This document shows positions 8,254 to 15,934 of a stretch of DNA of 35,453 bases, piece by piece. The stretch's first letter is position 1, and each line of letters begins with the position of its first letter. Position numbers and translations under genes: made by a program. The notes under the pieces are model-generated. The model worked only from the letters and a program-made list of their open reading frames with translations, made no database searches and was not told the origin of the DNA. Source of the stretch: Okeania sp. SIO2C9 (GTDB lineage Bacteria; Cyanobacteriota; Cyanobacteriia; Cyanobacteriales; Microcoleaceae); contig NZ_JAAHGO010000034.1 of assembly GCF_010672455.1 (NCBI RefSeq), positions 56,674 to 92,126 of the forward strand, given 5' to 3'.

Positions 8254-10569
8254 CTAAATATTAACGAAGAAAACACCAAAACCACTAATCACAAATGCCA
8301 AAATAGAAGGCACTAAAGGCAGCACAAAACCTTGAGTAAAACAATACAAACTAACTGAATATAAAATAATAATATTTCCTCCTATAAATAAGACAAACAA
8401 TAAAACCCGACGAAAATAAAAACCAATCATACCACCCACACCAGAGCAAAAAAAAATCAATAACCAATCTGCCCACCAACCGCAAAACCTAATTAAAGGT
8501 CTACCATCCAAAACCGCACTAATAATTTGACTAATCTTATGTGCGTGTAAAACAACCCCAGATATTTGCTTCTGAGAAATAGCTTCAACATAACTATAAG
8601 GAGTATAAAATTTATCACTAGCATTAGGGTCTGTACTACCAATAAGTACAATTTTATTTCTCACTAAAAAATCATCAAAATTCCCAGATAATACATCCGA
8701 GACACTAATATATTTACCAATCTTATCGGAATTTCTATAATTAAGTAAAACTTGAAACCCACCAGCATCAAAATTTTGATAAAAACCCTCTCTTTCCCCA
8801 AGCTCCTGAAAAACAACATCACCAACTTTTTTAACATTTTCTGAGGCAGTAGATTGTATTTTAATTCCTTGACTTTCCAAATAATTAAAAGCAACCCTAG
8901 CACTTAATGAATAACTTGTTTGACAAGGGTCTTTCTCTTCTTTTCCCATCGACATTAAATGGCGACGGATTACATGAAATTGACCATGATCGACAACAAC
9001 ATCAGTAAAACCTAAACGTTCTTCTGGCACTCCTTCAGGAGGTTTAGTACCAGGTTTATTATTGTGATCTCCACTAGCACTACAAACAGCAACTATTTTC
9101 TGATTATTACTCAAAATTTTTAATAACTTTTTATAACCAGATTCAGAAGGTAAAGGTTTTTCTCGCCAAAAATCTAAACCGATAATTGTAGGTTTATGAC
9201 TTTCTAACTTGGCTATTACTTCAGCCAATATTTCATCACTTAAATCACTACCAATACCATATTTATTAATATCTTTTGCCGTAGCTTCAACAATTAAAAT
9301 ATTAGGGTCTGGTTGCTCTGGAGGTCGCCATCGCATTAAGCGGTCGTACTCATTTAACTCTAAATTTTGTAGCCAACCTAAACTTCTAAAACTAACAACT
9401 CCCACCCATGCTAAACCAGCAAAAATTACACTCATTCCTAATTTTTTAGGTTTTGGTTGAGGTTGCTCTAAATTCCTTTCTAAATAAGCTAATTTTTCCG
9501 CCACCCAATCTAGATTAAAAATTGTCCGATAAATTTTATTAAAAATAACTAATTTATCCTGTTTTTTGATAACTACACCAGACAACCGCAAAGCCATTTG
9601 GATTCGACTATTATTAGCTTTAACTTCTCCTTGCAAGAGAATTTTTTTATATAATTTCAGTAATTGATGAGCAAATTGACCATGATTGACCAAATAATCG
9701 TGCATATATTTTAAATGAGTGGGATTATCTTTTTCTTCCCAATAAGTCAAAATATTTTCCTCTACCAACTTATCAACATCCGGTTCAGAATCATCTGCAT
9801 AATCAACAATAATTTGACAGAGTTTCTGAGTTAAAAAAGGTTGACCACCACTCCAATCAAAAACTTTTTGCAAAACAACTTCCGGTTCTTCTACTATTCC
9901 ATCTAATCCCTGAGTTAATATTTTTCCATCTGCAAAAGTTAACTCTGTTAATTCAATCGGATGACCAATATTAAAAGGAGTATGTTTTCCATCTCTAATT
10001 AAATCTTCGGGAGTCGCTACTCCAAAAAAACAAAAAATTAGGCGATGATAATCAGATTTTTCATCATCAGCGCGACGATTATAACAAGAGCGAATAAAAG
10101 CTAAAATTTCATTTTTAAAAGGGCAATTTACCAGTACATCAATTTCATCAAGAAAAATATATATTTTTTGGGGATGAGGAAAATTAACAAATAAAATTTC
10201 TTCAATAAACTGAGCAAAACGTTGAAAATTAGTCAAATGTTGATGACTGATTATCCACTGTTGATAATTGATACTATTATCTAACTCACATCCATAAAAT
10301 ATTTCTCTGAAAAAACCCTCATACCAAGATTGTTTTTCTATTGAAAAATCGCATAATCTAGTCATGTCAATAGGGATACATTGACAACCTTGAGAGCGTA
10401 ATTCTTTCATCACTCTTACCCGCAAACTAGACTTACCCATTTGACGAGCATTAAATACATAACAATATTCTCCTGCTTGGAGTTTTTGAGATAATTCTCC
10501 ATCTTGTTTTCTGACTACATAAGTGGGGTTATTTGCTGATAAACTCCCCCCAGTTGATTGATAATTCAT
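8254..10569 (-). CDS. AAA_35 (AAA-like) NTPase fused to CHASE2 sensor with C-terminal membrane helices
   Basis: The 771-residue product starts with an AAA-like domain of the AAA_35 type. Walker A is NARQMGKSS (residues 40-48) and Walker B is KIYIFLDEID (135-144); a conserved GGQPFLTQKL follows at 241-250. A membrane segment (about 378-397) leads into a CHASE2 domain (about 403-690; recognisable from NELNEYDRLMRW-type and GLDFWRE motifs), which in other proteins is an extracytoplasmic ligand sensor. Three or so hydrophobic helices close the protein (about 695-771). No kinase, cyclase or phosphodiesterase output is present, so the ATPase itself is probably the cytoplasmic output. The ligand is unknown. 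Start: the ATG at 10569 directly precedes the conserved GGSL-YV block. The gene has its own gap upstream, with the broken four-helix gene and another AAA_35 gene behind it on the same strand. Confidence 0.88.
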   Translation of the reverse strand: MNYQSTGGSLSANNPTYVVRKQDGELSQKLQAGEYCYVFNARQMGKSSLRVRVMKELRSQGCQCIPIDMTRLCDFSIEKQSWYEGFFREIFYGCELDNSINYQQWIISHQHLTNFQRFAQFIEEILFVNFPHPQKIYIFLDEIDVLVNCPFKNEILAFIRSCYNRRADDEKSDYHRLIFCFFGVATPEDLIRDGKHTPFNIGHPIELTELTFADGKILTQGLDGIVEEPEVVLQKVFDWSGGQPFLTQKLCQIIVDYADDSEPDVDKLVEENILTYWEEKDNPTHLKYMHDYLVNHGQFAHQLLKLYKKILLQGEVKANNSRIQMALRLSGVVIKKQDKLVIFNKIYRTIFNLDWVAEKLAYLERNLEQPQPKPKKLGMSVIFAGLAWVGVVSFRSLGWLQNLELNEYDRLMRWRPPEQPDPNILIVEATAKDINKYGIGSDLSDEILAEVIAKLESHKPTIIGLDFWREKPLPSESGYKKLLKILSNNQKIVAVCSASGDHNNKPGTKPPEGVPEERLGFTDVVVDHGQFHVIRRHLMSMGKEEKDPCQTSYSLSARVAFNYLESQGIKIQSTASENVKKVGDVVFQELGEREGFYQNFDAGGFQVLLNYRNSDKIGKYISVSDVLSGNFDDFLVRNKIVLIGSTDPNASDKFYTPYSYVEAISQKQISGVVLHAHKISQIISAVLDGRPLIRFCGWWADWLLIFFCSGVGGMIGFYFRRVLLFVLFIGGNIIILYSVSLYCFTQGFVLPLVPSILAFVISGFGVFFVNI

Positions 10570-10603
10570 GATTTTTTAAATAATTTAATTGGTGTTTTTT
10601 AAG

Positions 10604-10715
10604 AAGGAGTCAGGAGACAGGAGTCAGGAGACAGGAGGAAGAGGGAGCAACAAGGAGACAGGAGACAGGAGACAGGATGAAGAGGGAGTAACAAGGAGAC
10701 AGGAGGAAGAGAGAT
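10604..10715. repeat. aggagac-type heptamer repeats
   Basis: Imperfect tandem copies of a 7-bp aggagac unit, interrupted by agagggagcaac-like spacers. The same unit follows stop codons at 15113-15128 and 18468-18487, and appears on the other strand at 11137-11190 and 27503-27536. Confidence 0.75.
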
Positions 10716-10729
10716 TAGGAATTAGGAGA

Positions 10730-11098
10730 TTATCTGCGTTGTTCAATTGCATTTATATACGAATCTAATAGTTTACTTACTTCTTCTAAATCCACTAGAA
10801 GTTTTGAAGTATCTCCATATCCAAGGTCATTTGCCAGAATTAGGTAATACCGACTTTTTTCTAATGAACCTTGTGCAATATTCAAAAATCAGATTTTATC
10901 TGCTAGACCCTTTTTTCTAAAGCCTTCTACTATTATATTAGCTGGTACTGATACGGATGCTCGCCTTAACTGACTTGTTAATCCATAGGTTTCTGTTTTT
11001 GGGAAATTGCTGCTAAAACCATAGACTTCTAAAACAAGTTGATGTGCTTTTTGCCAAACTATTAAATCTCGAAAGTTTTTAGCAGGTTCTCTTTTCAT
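10730..11098 (-). pseudogene. Four-helix-bundle (S23 / 23S rRNA intervening-sequence type) protein, broken by an in-frame TGA
   Basis: From the ATG at 11098 the frame reads MKREPAKNFRDLIVWQKAHQ and continues with QLRRASVSVPANIIVEGFRKKGLADKI, then meets TGA at codon 70 (10889-10891). The same frame then resumes without any shift as FLNIAQGSLEKSRYYLILAN and ends at TAA (10730-10732). The whole reads as a normal 122-residue member of the four-helix-bundle family, whose usual text at this point is ADKxRFLNIAQGSLEE. A single CGA-to-TGA change of an Arg codon would explain the break. The family has no settled function; homologues occur inside rRNA genes and next to other genes. It is either a fresh pseudogene or produces a 69-residue fragment. 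Neighbours on both sides are AAA_35 genes on the same strand. Confidence 0.85.
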
Positions 11099-11190
11099 TC
11101 TCCTTCTTCAAACTACGTTCCAAAAAGTCAATTCCTGACTCCTGTCTGTTGACTCCTTCTTCCAACTCCTGTCTCCTGTCTCCTGACTCC

Positions 11191-12492
11191 TCAACCCAAA
11201 CGCTCCTGAAAATATTGTCGATATAAATTACAGCGAGGTTGAGCATCATCACCTTTAATTGTAATTAATCCCATAGCTTCTAATTGATGTACCTCACGAT
11301 TTTTATTGGGTAAACGTACTGGAGAATTAGCTTTTAATATTTCCTGAAAAACTGCTTTTATTTTTGACTTTTCTGCCATAGTTTCTAAATGTCTACTTAA
11401 ATGTTCTTGATAAATTCCAGTTTCAGTAGGAGCATATTTTAATAGTTCTTCAATTGTCAATTCATCTTGAAACATTTTGTATAATGCTAATCTAATCAGA
11501 TAAGGATGTCCTCCCACCATAGACATTAAAGGAGTCACTATTTCTGGGTCAAGTTGATGTAAATATATTAATTGAGTTACCTGCTCTGATGTAAATTCTT
11601 TTAATTCTATGGGTAAACCTACATTAAAAGGAGATTGATAAATATCTAATTTGCCATGATATTCTGTGGAATAAGCAATTACCATTCTGAGATTTCCCCA
11701 AATTTCAAAATTATTACTTTCTTCGTACCAACTTCTTAACATGGTAAAAAAGTTTTTAGATATTTCTGGGTAGTTGAAAATTTCATCGACTTCATCTAAT
11801 AGTAAGACGACCTTTTTTTCTAAATGAAATAACAAGGCTTTCAATTCTTGAGTACAAGATATTTTTGCATTATCATCATCCCATAAATTTCCCTCTGGCG
11901 CATCAGTAAATCGACTTTTGATATTTTTATTAAATGCTTTAATAAAACTATTAATATTGCTGATATTTTTGGGTTCAATCAGAGTATCAAATCTCAGATA
12001 AACAGGAATATAATTATTTTGATTTGCTTGGGCTTGTATTCGTTGAATTAGAGAAGTCTTACCCATTTTTTTTGGTGCTTTTATTCTTACTAAAGAACCT
12101 GGTTTTTCTATGGCTTCATAACATTCAGACTCCACAGAACAACGTCTAATCCGATAACGTTGTATATAAAAAGGAGAATCTAATTTTTCTGGTCTGCCAG
12201 GAATGACAACTTGACTGATATGAAAACCATAATAATTTCGTAACTCATCATTAACTAAATCGGGTTTATATTGGCTAAATATTTTCACTAAATATTCTTC
12301 CCGCTCCAGACTAGATTCTGAATAGTTAAATTTATTAGCGATCGCTTTTAATTTTCGACCTACATTAGATTGGTCACAATTCATTAATTGAGCAATTTGT
12401 TGATATTTTTTATCTGATAAACGCAAGTGCAGTATTTGTTTTTCATTTTCTGGCAAATGAGAATATATGTGGTCAAATATTTCTTTATTCAT
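11191..12492 (-). CDS. HTH-AAA_35 NTPase
   Basis: This 433-residue protein has an N-terminal helix-turn-helix like those of sigma/LuxR type (about residues 12-55, with IAQLMNCDQSNVGRKLKAIA), then an AAA-like ATPase of the AAA_35 type. Walker A is APKKMGKTS (139-147) and Walker B is VVLLLDEVDE (228-237); GGHPYLIRLALY follows near 330. The C-terminal 60 residues look like a winged-helix tail (LEAMGLITIKGDD). No membrane segment is visible, so it should be cytoplasmic. The build suggests ATP-dependent regulation of DNA binding or a STAND-like switch; the target is unknown. It shares the AAA_35 core with the CHASE2 protein downstream. The ATG at 12492 is the only start before the HTH. STRR repeats lie immediately 3' of its stop. 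Confidence 0.85.
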   Translation of the reverse strand: MNKEIFDHIYSHLPENEKQILHLRLSDKKYQQIAQLMNCDQSNVGRKLKAIANKFNYSESSLEREEYLVKIFSQYKPDLVNDELRNYYGFHISQVVIPGRPEKLDSPFYIQRYRIRRCSVESECYEAIEKPGSLVRIKAPKKMGKTSLIQRIQAQANQNNYIPVYLRFDTLIEPKNISNINSFIKAFNKNIKSRFTDAPEGNLWDDDNAKISCTQELKALLFHLEKKVVLLLDEVDEIFNYPEISKNFFTMLRSWYEESNNFEIWGNLRMVIAYSTEYHGKLDIYQSPFNVGLPIELKEFTSEQVTQLIYLHQLDPEIVTPLMSMVGGHPYLIRLALYKMFQDELTIEELLKYAPTETGIYQEHLSRHLETMAEKSKIKAVFQEILKANSPVRLPNKNREVHQLEAMGLITIKGDDAQPRCNLYRQYFQERLG

Positions 12493-12831
12493 AATTTTTA
12501 TTCTAGTTTTAGCATCTCTGGTTATTGATATGACGATAACTTACGGACTCTGACAGCGTCAAGGGATGAAAAGCGATAGTATTCAAACGATAAGTAATCC
12601 GAAATATGTTCTGAAAAAAATTTGGAAATTAGGAAATAGGGAACATAGATAAGAGCTTCATAGTTTTTATTTATTTTTATATTTTTTACAAATCATTTAT
12701 AATTGCCATATAGTAACTAATATCTTTTCATCTTTTTATTGATGAATTTAATACCCTACGGTCTACACGGTGTTTATAATTGATTGGGATCTCGTTGAGA
12801 GTCGCGACAACTTTTCAGTATCCTCATCCAC

Positions 12832-12900
12832 TTCTTCCTTCTTCCTTCTTCCTTCTTCCTTCTTCCTTCTTCCTTCTTCCTTCTTCCTTCTTCCTTCTTC
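12832..12900. repeat. ttcttcc heptamer tandem repeat
   Basis: About 9.9 perfect copies of the 7-bp unit ttcttcc. It belongs to the STRR class. Confidence 0.95.
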
Positions 12901-13183
12901 TAGAAATTTGCTGATATTTTAATCTTGAAATATTTCTGGATCAAATACGACAGTGTGAATTAATTTACACAAAAAATTATGTTCCTACCCTGAACGTGCA
13001 AAAAAATACACATTGACAATTGTGGAATGATTTTTGAGGGTAGTTCAAAATCAAATGTGCAATTAAATGCAATTTTTTTTTAGAGCAAATAAACCTTAGC
13101 TATGATTATTTGTAATGGAACAAGGTTAAGAAAAAAACTATTCTAATCAACCTATTCCAAAAACTAATCTACTTTTACTATTT

Positions 13184-13301
13184 TACCGAAAAATTGTGGG
13201 TATGTGCCTCCCCTTTTAAGGGGATAAAAGCGGTCGTTAGCGGAGCTTCCTGAAGGGTGGGGTGGCGAGGTCTCCTCGCTATATCCAATCGGCCAAGAGA
13301 A
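13184..13301 (+). repeat. Dispersed repeat family B, copy 2 (left plus right module)
   Basis: The left module (taccgaaaaatt to the ccccttttaagggg hairpin) is followed directly by the right module (agcggtcgttagcggagc to aatcggccaagaga). The copy at 14213 in an otherwise similar leader lacks the right module. Confidence 0.85.
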
Positions 13302-13341
13302 AGAAAATATTTCAGATTTCAAGCCTCCTTATTGCAGAGGT

Positions 13342-13376
13342 ACTGATGACTGATAACTGATAACTGATAACTGAAA
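13342..13376. repeat. ctgataa heptamer repeat in the lysozyme leader
   Basis: Four to five copies of a 7-bp ctgataa unit just before the start codon region. The same repeat sits at 14302-14334 before the C39-like gene. Confidence 0.8.
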
Positions 13377-13380
13377 TGAC

Positions 13381-13385
13381 AGGAG
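13381..13385 (+). promoter_or_regulatory. Ribosome-binding site of the lysozyme-like gene
   Basis: AGGAG lies seven bases before the ATG at 13393 and fixes that start. Confidence 0.75.
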
Positions 13386-13392
13386 TAAAATA

Positions 13393-13944
13393 ATGCAAGT
13401 TCTACTAAAAATATCACAAAACTGTCTAAATCTAATCAAAAAATGGGAAGGATTATATCTTGATGCTTATCTAAACCCAGTAGAAATATGGAGTATTGGT
13501 TATGGAATTACCGAATATCCTGATGGTAAAAAGGTCAAACAAGGAGATGAAATTAGCATACAGCAAGCCAGAAAATTCCTTCAATATAAAATCGATTTGG
13601 TTACTGATGAAGTTAATCAATTAATTAGAGTTGCTCTTACCCAAAACCAGTTTGATGCTTTAGTGTCCTTCTGTTATAACGTAGGAATTACTACTTTTAA
13701 ATATAGCACTTTACTAGAAAAACTCAATCAAGGAGATTATCAAAGTGCTGCTAATGAGTTTCCCAAATGGAACCAAGTTATGGCTAATGGGGTAAAAACA
13801 ATACTGCCTAGTTTAGTCGATCGTCGGGATGATGAAAAAAATCTTTTTTTAAGCAATAATTTAACCATAAATAATGAATTATCATGTCTAGCTGGATTAG
13901 GATTATTTGACCCTATGGCAGTAATCTTGAAACCCTCACATTAG
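13393..13944 (+). CDS. GH24 (phage-type) lysozyme-like protein with altered catalytic residues
   Basis: The 183-residue protein matches the glycoside hydrolase 24 fold: KKWEGLYLDAY (16-26), WSIGYGIT (33-40), LTQNQFDALVSFCYNVG in the middle, and the closing LVDRRDDEKNLF. The family cleaves peptidoglycan between MurNAc and GlcNAc. Its usual triad spacing is Glu, Asp/Cys nine residues later, Thr six later. Here these are Glu19, Asn28 and Ser34, and the His of the usual GYGHT is Ile39, so the activity may be reduced or changed. There is no signal peptide or membrane anchor. No holin, spanin or other phage gene is next to it. The following C39-like gene has a similar leader, suggesting shared regulation. 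It may be a co-opted endolysin or a toxin; this is inference. Confidence 0.85.
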   Translation: MQVLLKISQNCLNLIKKWEGLYLDAYLNPVEIWSIGYGITEYPDGKKVKQGDEISIQQARKFLQYKIDLVTDEVNQLIRVALTQNQFDALVSFCYNVGITTFKYSTLLEKLNQGDYQSAANEFPKWNQVMANGVKTILPSLVDRRDDEKNLFLSNNLTINNELSCLAGLGLFDPMAVILKPSH

Positions 13945-14212
13945 ACATCTCAGAAAAAGATATAGACTTTTTGCAGATAGTAGGCAATAGGGAACAGGGA
14001 ACAGGGAATAGATTTTCAACGAAAAGGTACAAAAAATGATTTTGTAAGTGACTTTTACAACTCTAGATTATCTTAAATAAAGAGCAAGTTTATTTTCTAG
14101 AGATGTCTATTTAGTCAATGCATAAATCAAAAATTGTATTAGTAGGAAAAACTCTTTTAATCCAACAAAGTCGATACAAACTATTCTCATTAACCTGCTT
14201 CAGCAACTAATT

Positions 14213-14257
14213 TACCGAAAAATTCTGGGTATGCGCCTCCCCTTTTAAGGGGATAAA
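14213..14257 (+). repeat. Dispersed repeat family B, copy 3 (left module)
   Basis: taccgaaaaattctgggt, then atgcgcctcc and the ccccttttaagggg hairpin. The right module is missing, although the flanks match those of copy 2. Confidence 0.85.
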
Positions 14258-14301
14258 AAACATAGAATATTCCCGTTCTCAAACCTCCTTATTGCAGAGG
14301 T

Positions 14302-14334
14302 ACTGATAACTGATAACTGAAAACTGATAACTGA
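14302..14334. repeat. ctgataa heptamer repeat in the C39-like leader
   Basis: Four to five units of ctgataa/ctgaaaa type with the same flanks (ttgcagaggta on the left, ctgaaatgac on the right) as 13342-13376. Confidence 0.8.
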
Positions 14335-14366
14335 AATGACCCTCACTATTTTTAAGGACTCCAATC

Positions 14367-15110
14367 ATGAATAATACCAGATTTCCTGACTCAAAAATAC
14401 TTGATTTTGTTAAGTATTATGATACTAATAACCCCAACCATCGTAATGCTTTTCTGAAAATAGCTTCCTCTTTGCCCGATGACTTTTACAATAACGATGC
14501 AGAATGGGTAAAAATTTACCGTTCTCACCCTGCTAAAAAAATTGCTCGTTCCTCTGCTGGAGTAAGTCTAGATGTCACTTACTTTTCTCAGGGTGACAAC
14601 TATCGCGATGCTCATCGCACTTGTTTTTCTTCTTCTTGTGCGATGCTGTTAAATTATCTCCGACCTGGAGTCATCAGGGGCGATGATGATTACGTTCGTG
14701 AAGTTTTCAACAGAGGAGACACTACTGACTCCTGGATTCAAATTCAAACTCTGCGACACTTTGGAGTTACTGCTAATTTTGTTCAAAATGCAAATAATAA
14801 TACCCTCAAGCAGTACCTCAACCGAGGCATTCCTGTTCCCTGTGGGATTCTTCACAAAGGCTCTTCTAATAACCCATCGGGTGGAGGCCACTGGATTGTA
14901 GTTATTGGTTATGAAGACGACAAAAATGCTCCAGGTGGAGGATATTGGGTAGTTAACGATCCCTGGGGGGAGATCGATCATGCCAGTGGCACTTACATTT
15001 CCGAAAATGGTAGAATGTTAAAATATTCTTATAGTCTGATGAACGCCCGTTGGACTGTGGGTAATAGTACCGATGGATGGTGTGTTTTGGCAAAATCTTG
15101 GATTGATTGA
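14367..15110 (+). CDS. C39-like cysteine peptidase (Peptidase_C39_2 type)
   Basis: The 247-residue protein has a unique N-terminal part (1-65) and a papain-fold C39-like domain (66-247). Candidate catalytic residues are Cys86 in the RTCFSSSCAM block, His175 in GGGHWIVVIGY and Asp198 in VNDPWGE. Gln75 in YFSQGD is placed like the oxyanion-hole Gln. It probably cleaves a peptide or isopeptide bond; the substrate is unknown, and peptidoglycan cross-links or bacteriocin leaders are possibilities from the family. There is no signal peptide, transporter domain or export partner nearby. AAGGA at 14354-14358 supports the ATG. The leader copies that of the lysozyme-like gene, so the two may act together as cell-wall hydrolases. 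Confidence 0.82.
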   Translation: MNNTRFPDSKILDFVKYYDTNNPNHRNAFLKIASSLPDDFYNNDAEWVKIYRSHPAKKIARSSAGVSLDVTYFSQGDNYRDAHRTCFSSSCAMLLNYLRPGVIRGDDDYVREVFNRGDTTDSWIQIQTLRHFGVTANFVQNANNNTLKQYLNRGIPVPCGILHKGSSNNPSGGGHWIVVIGYEDDKNAPGGGYWVVNDPWGEIDHASGTYISENGRMLKYSYSLMNARWTVGNSTDGWCVLAKSWID

Positions 15111-15224
15111 AGAAGGAGTCAGGAGACAGCAATTCTGGAGACAGAATCAATATTCGTGGGGAAGTCTCCGACACGCCACTTCGTGTCTACAAAACCCCAA
15201 CCAATTGTGGATACCACCGGTTAT

Positions 15225-15336
15225 GGGTCGCGCAACCCCGCCTTTTAAGGCGATCAGGTTTTTGGAGCGAAGCTCAAATCACCTACTTCCCCTCCCCTCC
15301 TGGAAGGGGGAGGGGCGAGGGGTGGGTTAACTTCTG
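15225..15336 (+). repeat. Dispersed repeat family A, copy 2
   Basis: Inverted relative to copy 1 at 7024-7129, with the same order of blocks from gggtcgcgcaaccccgcc to gggttaacttctg. The inner hairpin (cccctcctgg / aagggggagggg) differs in sequence but keeps the pairing. Confidence 0.8.
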
Positions 15337-15660
15337 ACTCACAGGAGTGCGCATTCCGCAAGCGAGCTGGTGTCGTCGCGGGGTCACACCGCTTCTGACT
15401 TCTAACTTCTGACTTCGTTAAGGCCTACTTATGGTATAAGGTGCGTTGCAACACACCCTAAGAGTACAAAGGTTTCTGAGTATAAATACTAAAACTCCCA
15501 ATAATATTTTTGACCGGAATTGCCAGCATAATTACTGTTATATATAGCCATAGGTAATTTCAAAAGCTTTATTGAGACTTTGGTGTCTTGAATTATTTGG
15601 ACTCCTACAAATTCTCTCAAAGGTCAATACAACAACTTGAGAAAATATCAGAGGAACGTT

Positions 15661-15735
15661 ATGGCAGACATTAATGAGTTAATTGAAAAACTGGCAGAAC
15701 TTGATTCGGTGTTATTCAGTATTAAAGAACTGTAG
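15661..15735 (+). pseudogene. Possible small or truncated ORF, 24 codons
   Basis: ATG at 15661 follows a GAGGA-type ribosome-binding site and encodes MADINELIEKLAELDSVLFS and four more residues, with a heptad-like helix pattern. The TAG stop is the first base block of a dispersed palindromic repeat (gtaggggcgaatggcc .. gcgccc-ttac), so a longer gene may have been cut by insertion of the repeat. I recognise no family. Confidence 0.3.
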
Positions 15736-15924
15736 GGGCGAATGGCCATTTGCGTTCCGCAAAGCTGCCGAATTGCGCCCTTACACATTGTATGACGATC
15801 AACACAATTATATTACTCCGAAGCCAACGGATTTGATCTCATTGCTATATTTTGTTTTTGCTTACGGTTTTTTCAGCTAAACCCCATCCTTAAAAATGAA
15901 GTTTCAACAACAAAAAAACGGATA

Positions 15925-15931
15925 AAGGAAG
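15925..15931 (+). promoter_or_regulatory. Ribosome-binding site of the caspase-like gene
   Basis: AAGGAAG ends three bases before the ATG at 15935 and supports this start over internal ones after the repeats. Confidence 0.6.
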
Positions 15932-15934
15932 ACT

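Larger units (their letters stand above)
12493..13392. other. Divergent gap between minus-strand AAA_35 genes and the plus-strand lysozyme gene
   Basis: No gene is evident over 900 bases. It should contain promoters for both directions. It includes a 7-bp tandem repeat (12832-12900), a family B repeat (13184-13301) and a ctgataa tandem repeat. The last 250 bases are similar to the leader of the C39-like gene at 14178-14340. Confidence 0.6.
13945..14366. other. Gap holding the leader of the C39-like gene
   Basis: No gene is visible. From about 14178 the sequence repeats the lysozyme leader: ctattct-at-aacct, a family B left module (14213-14257), aaacctccttattgcagagg, ctgataa heptamers and ctgaaatgac. 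Confidence 0.65.
15111..15934. other. 0.8-kb gap with dispersed repeats and a possible short or broken ORF
   Basis: It holds aggagac heptamers directly after the stop (15113-15128), a family A repeat (15225-15336), a tgtcgtcgcggggtc block near 15372 that is also present inverted near 7980-7996, and a 24-codon ORF ended by a gtaggggcgaatggcc repeat (15661-15735). The other frames look like chance. Confidence 0.55.

Noticed and set aside
10730-11098. Four-helix-bundle protein as an Avd accessory of a diversity-generating retroelement
   Set aside because: No reverse transcriptase, template repeat or matching variable repeat is present in the window.
13393-15110. Prophage remnant around the lysozyme-like and C39-like genes
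   Set aside because: No integrase, holin, structural or terminase gene and no attachment site is nearby.
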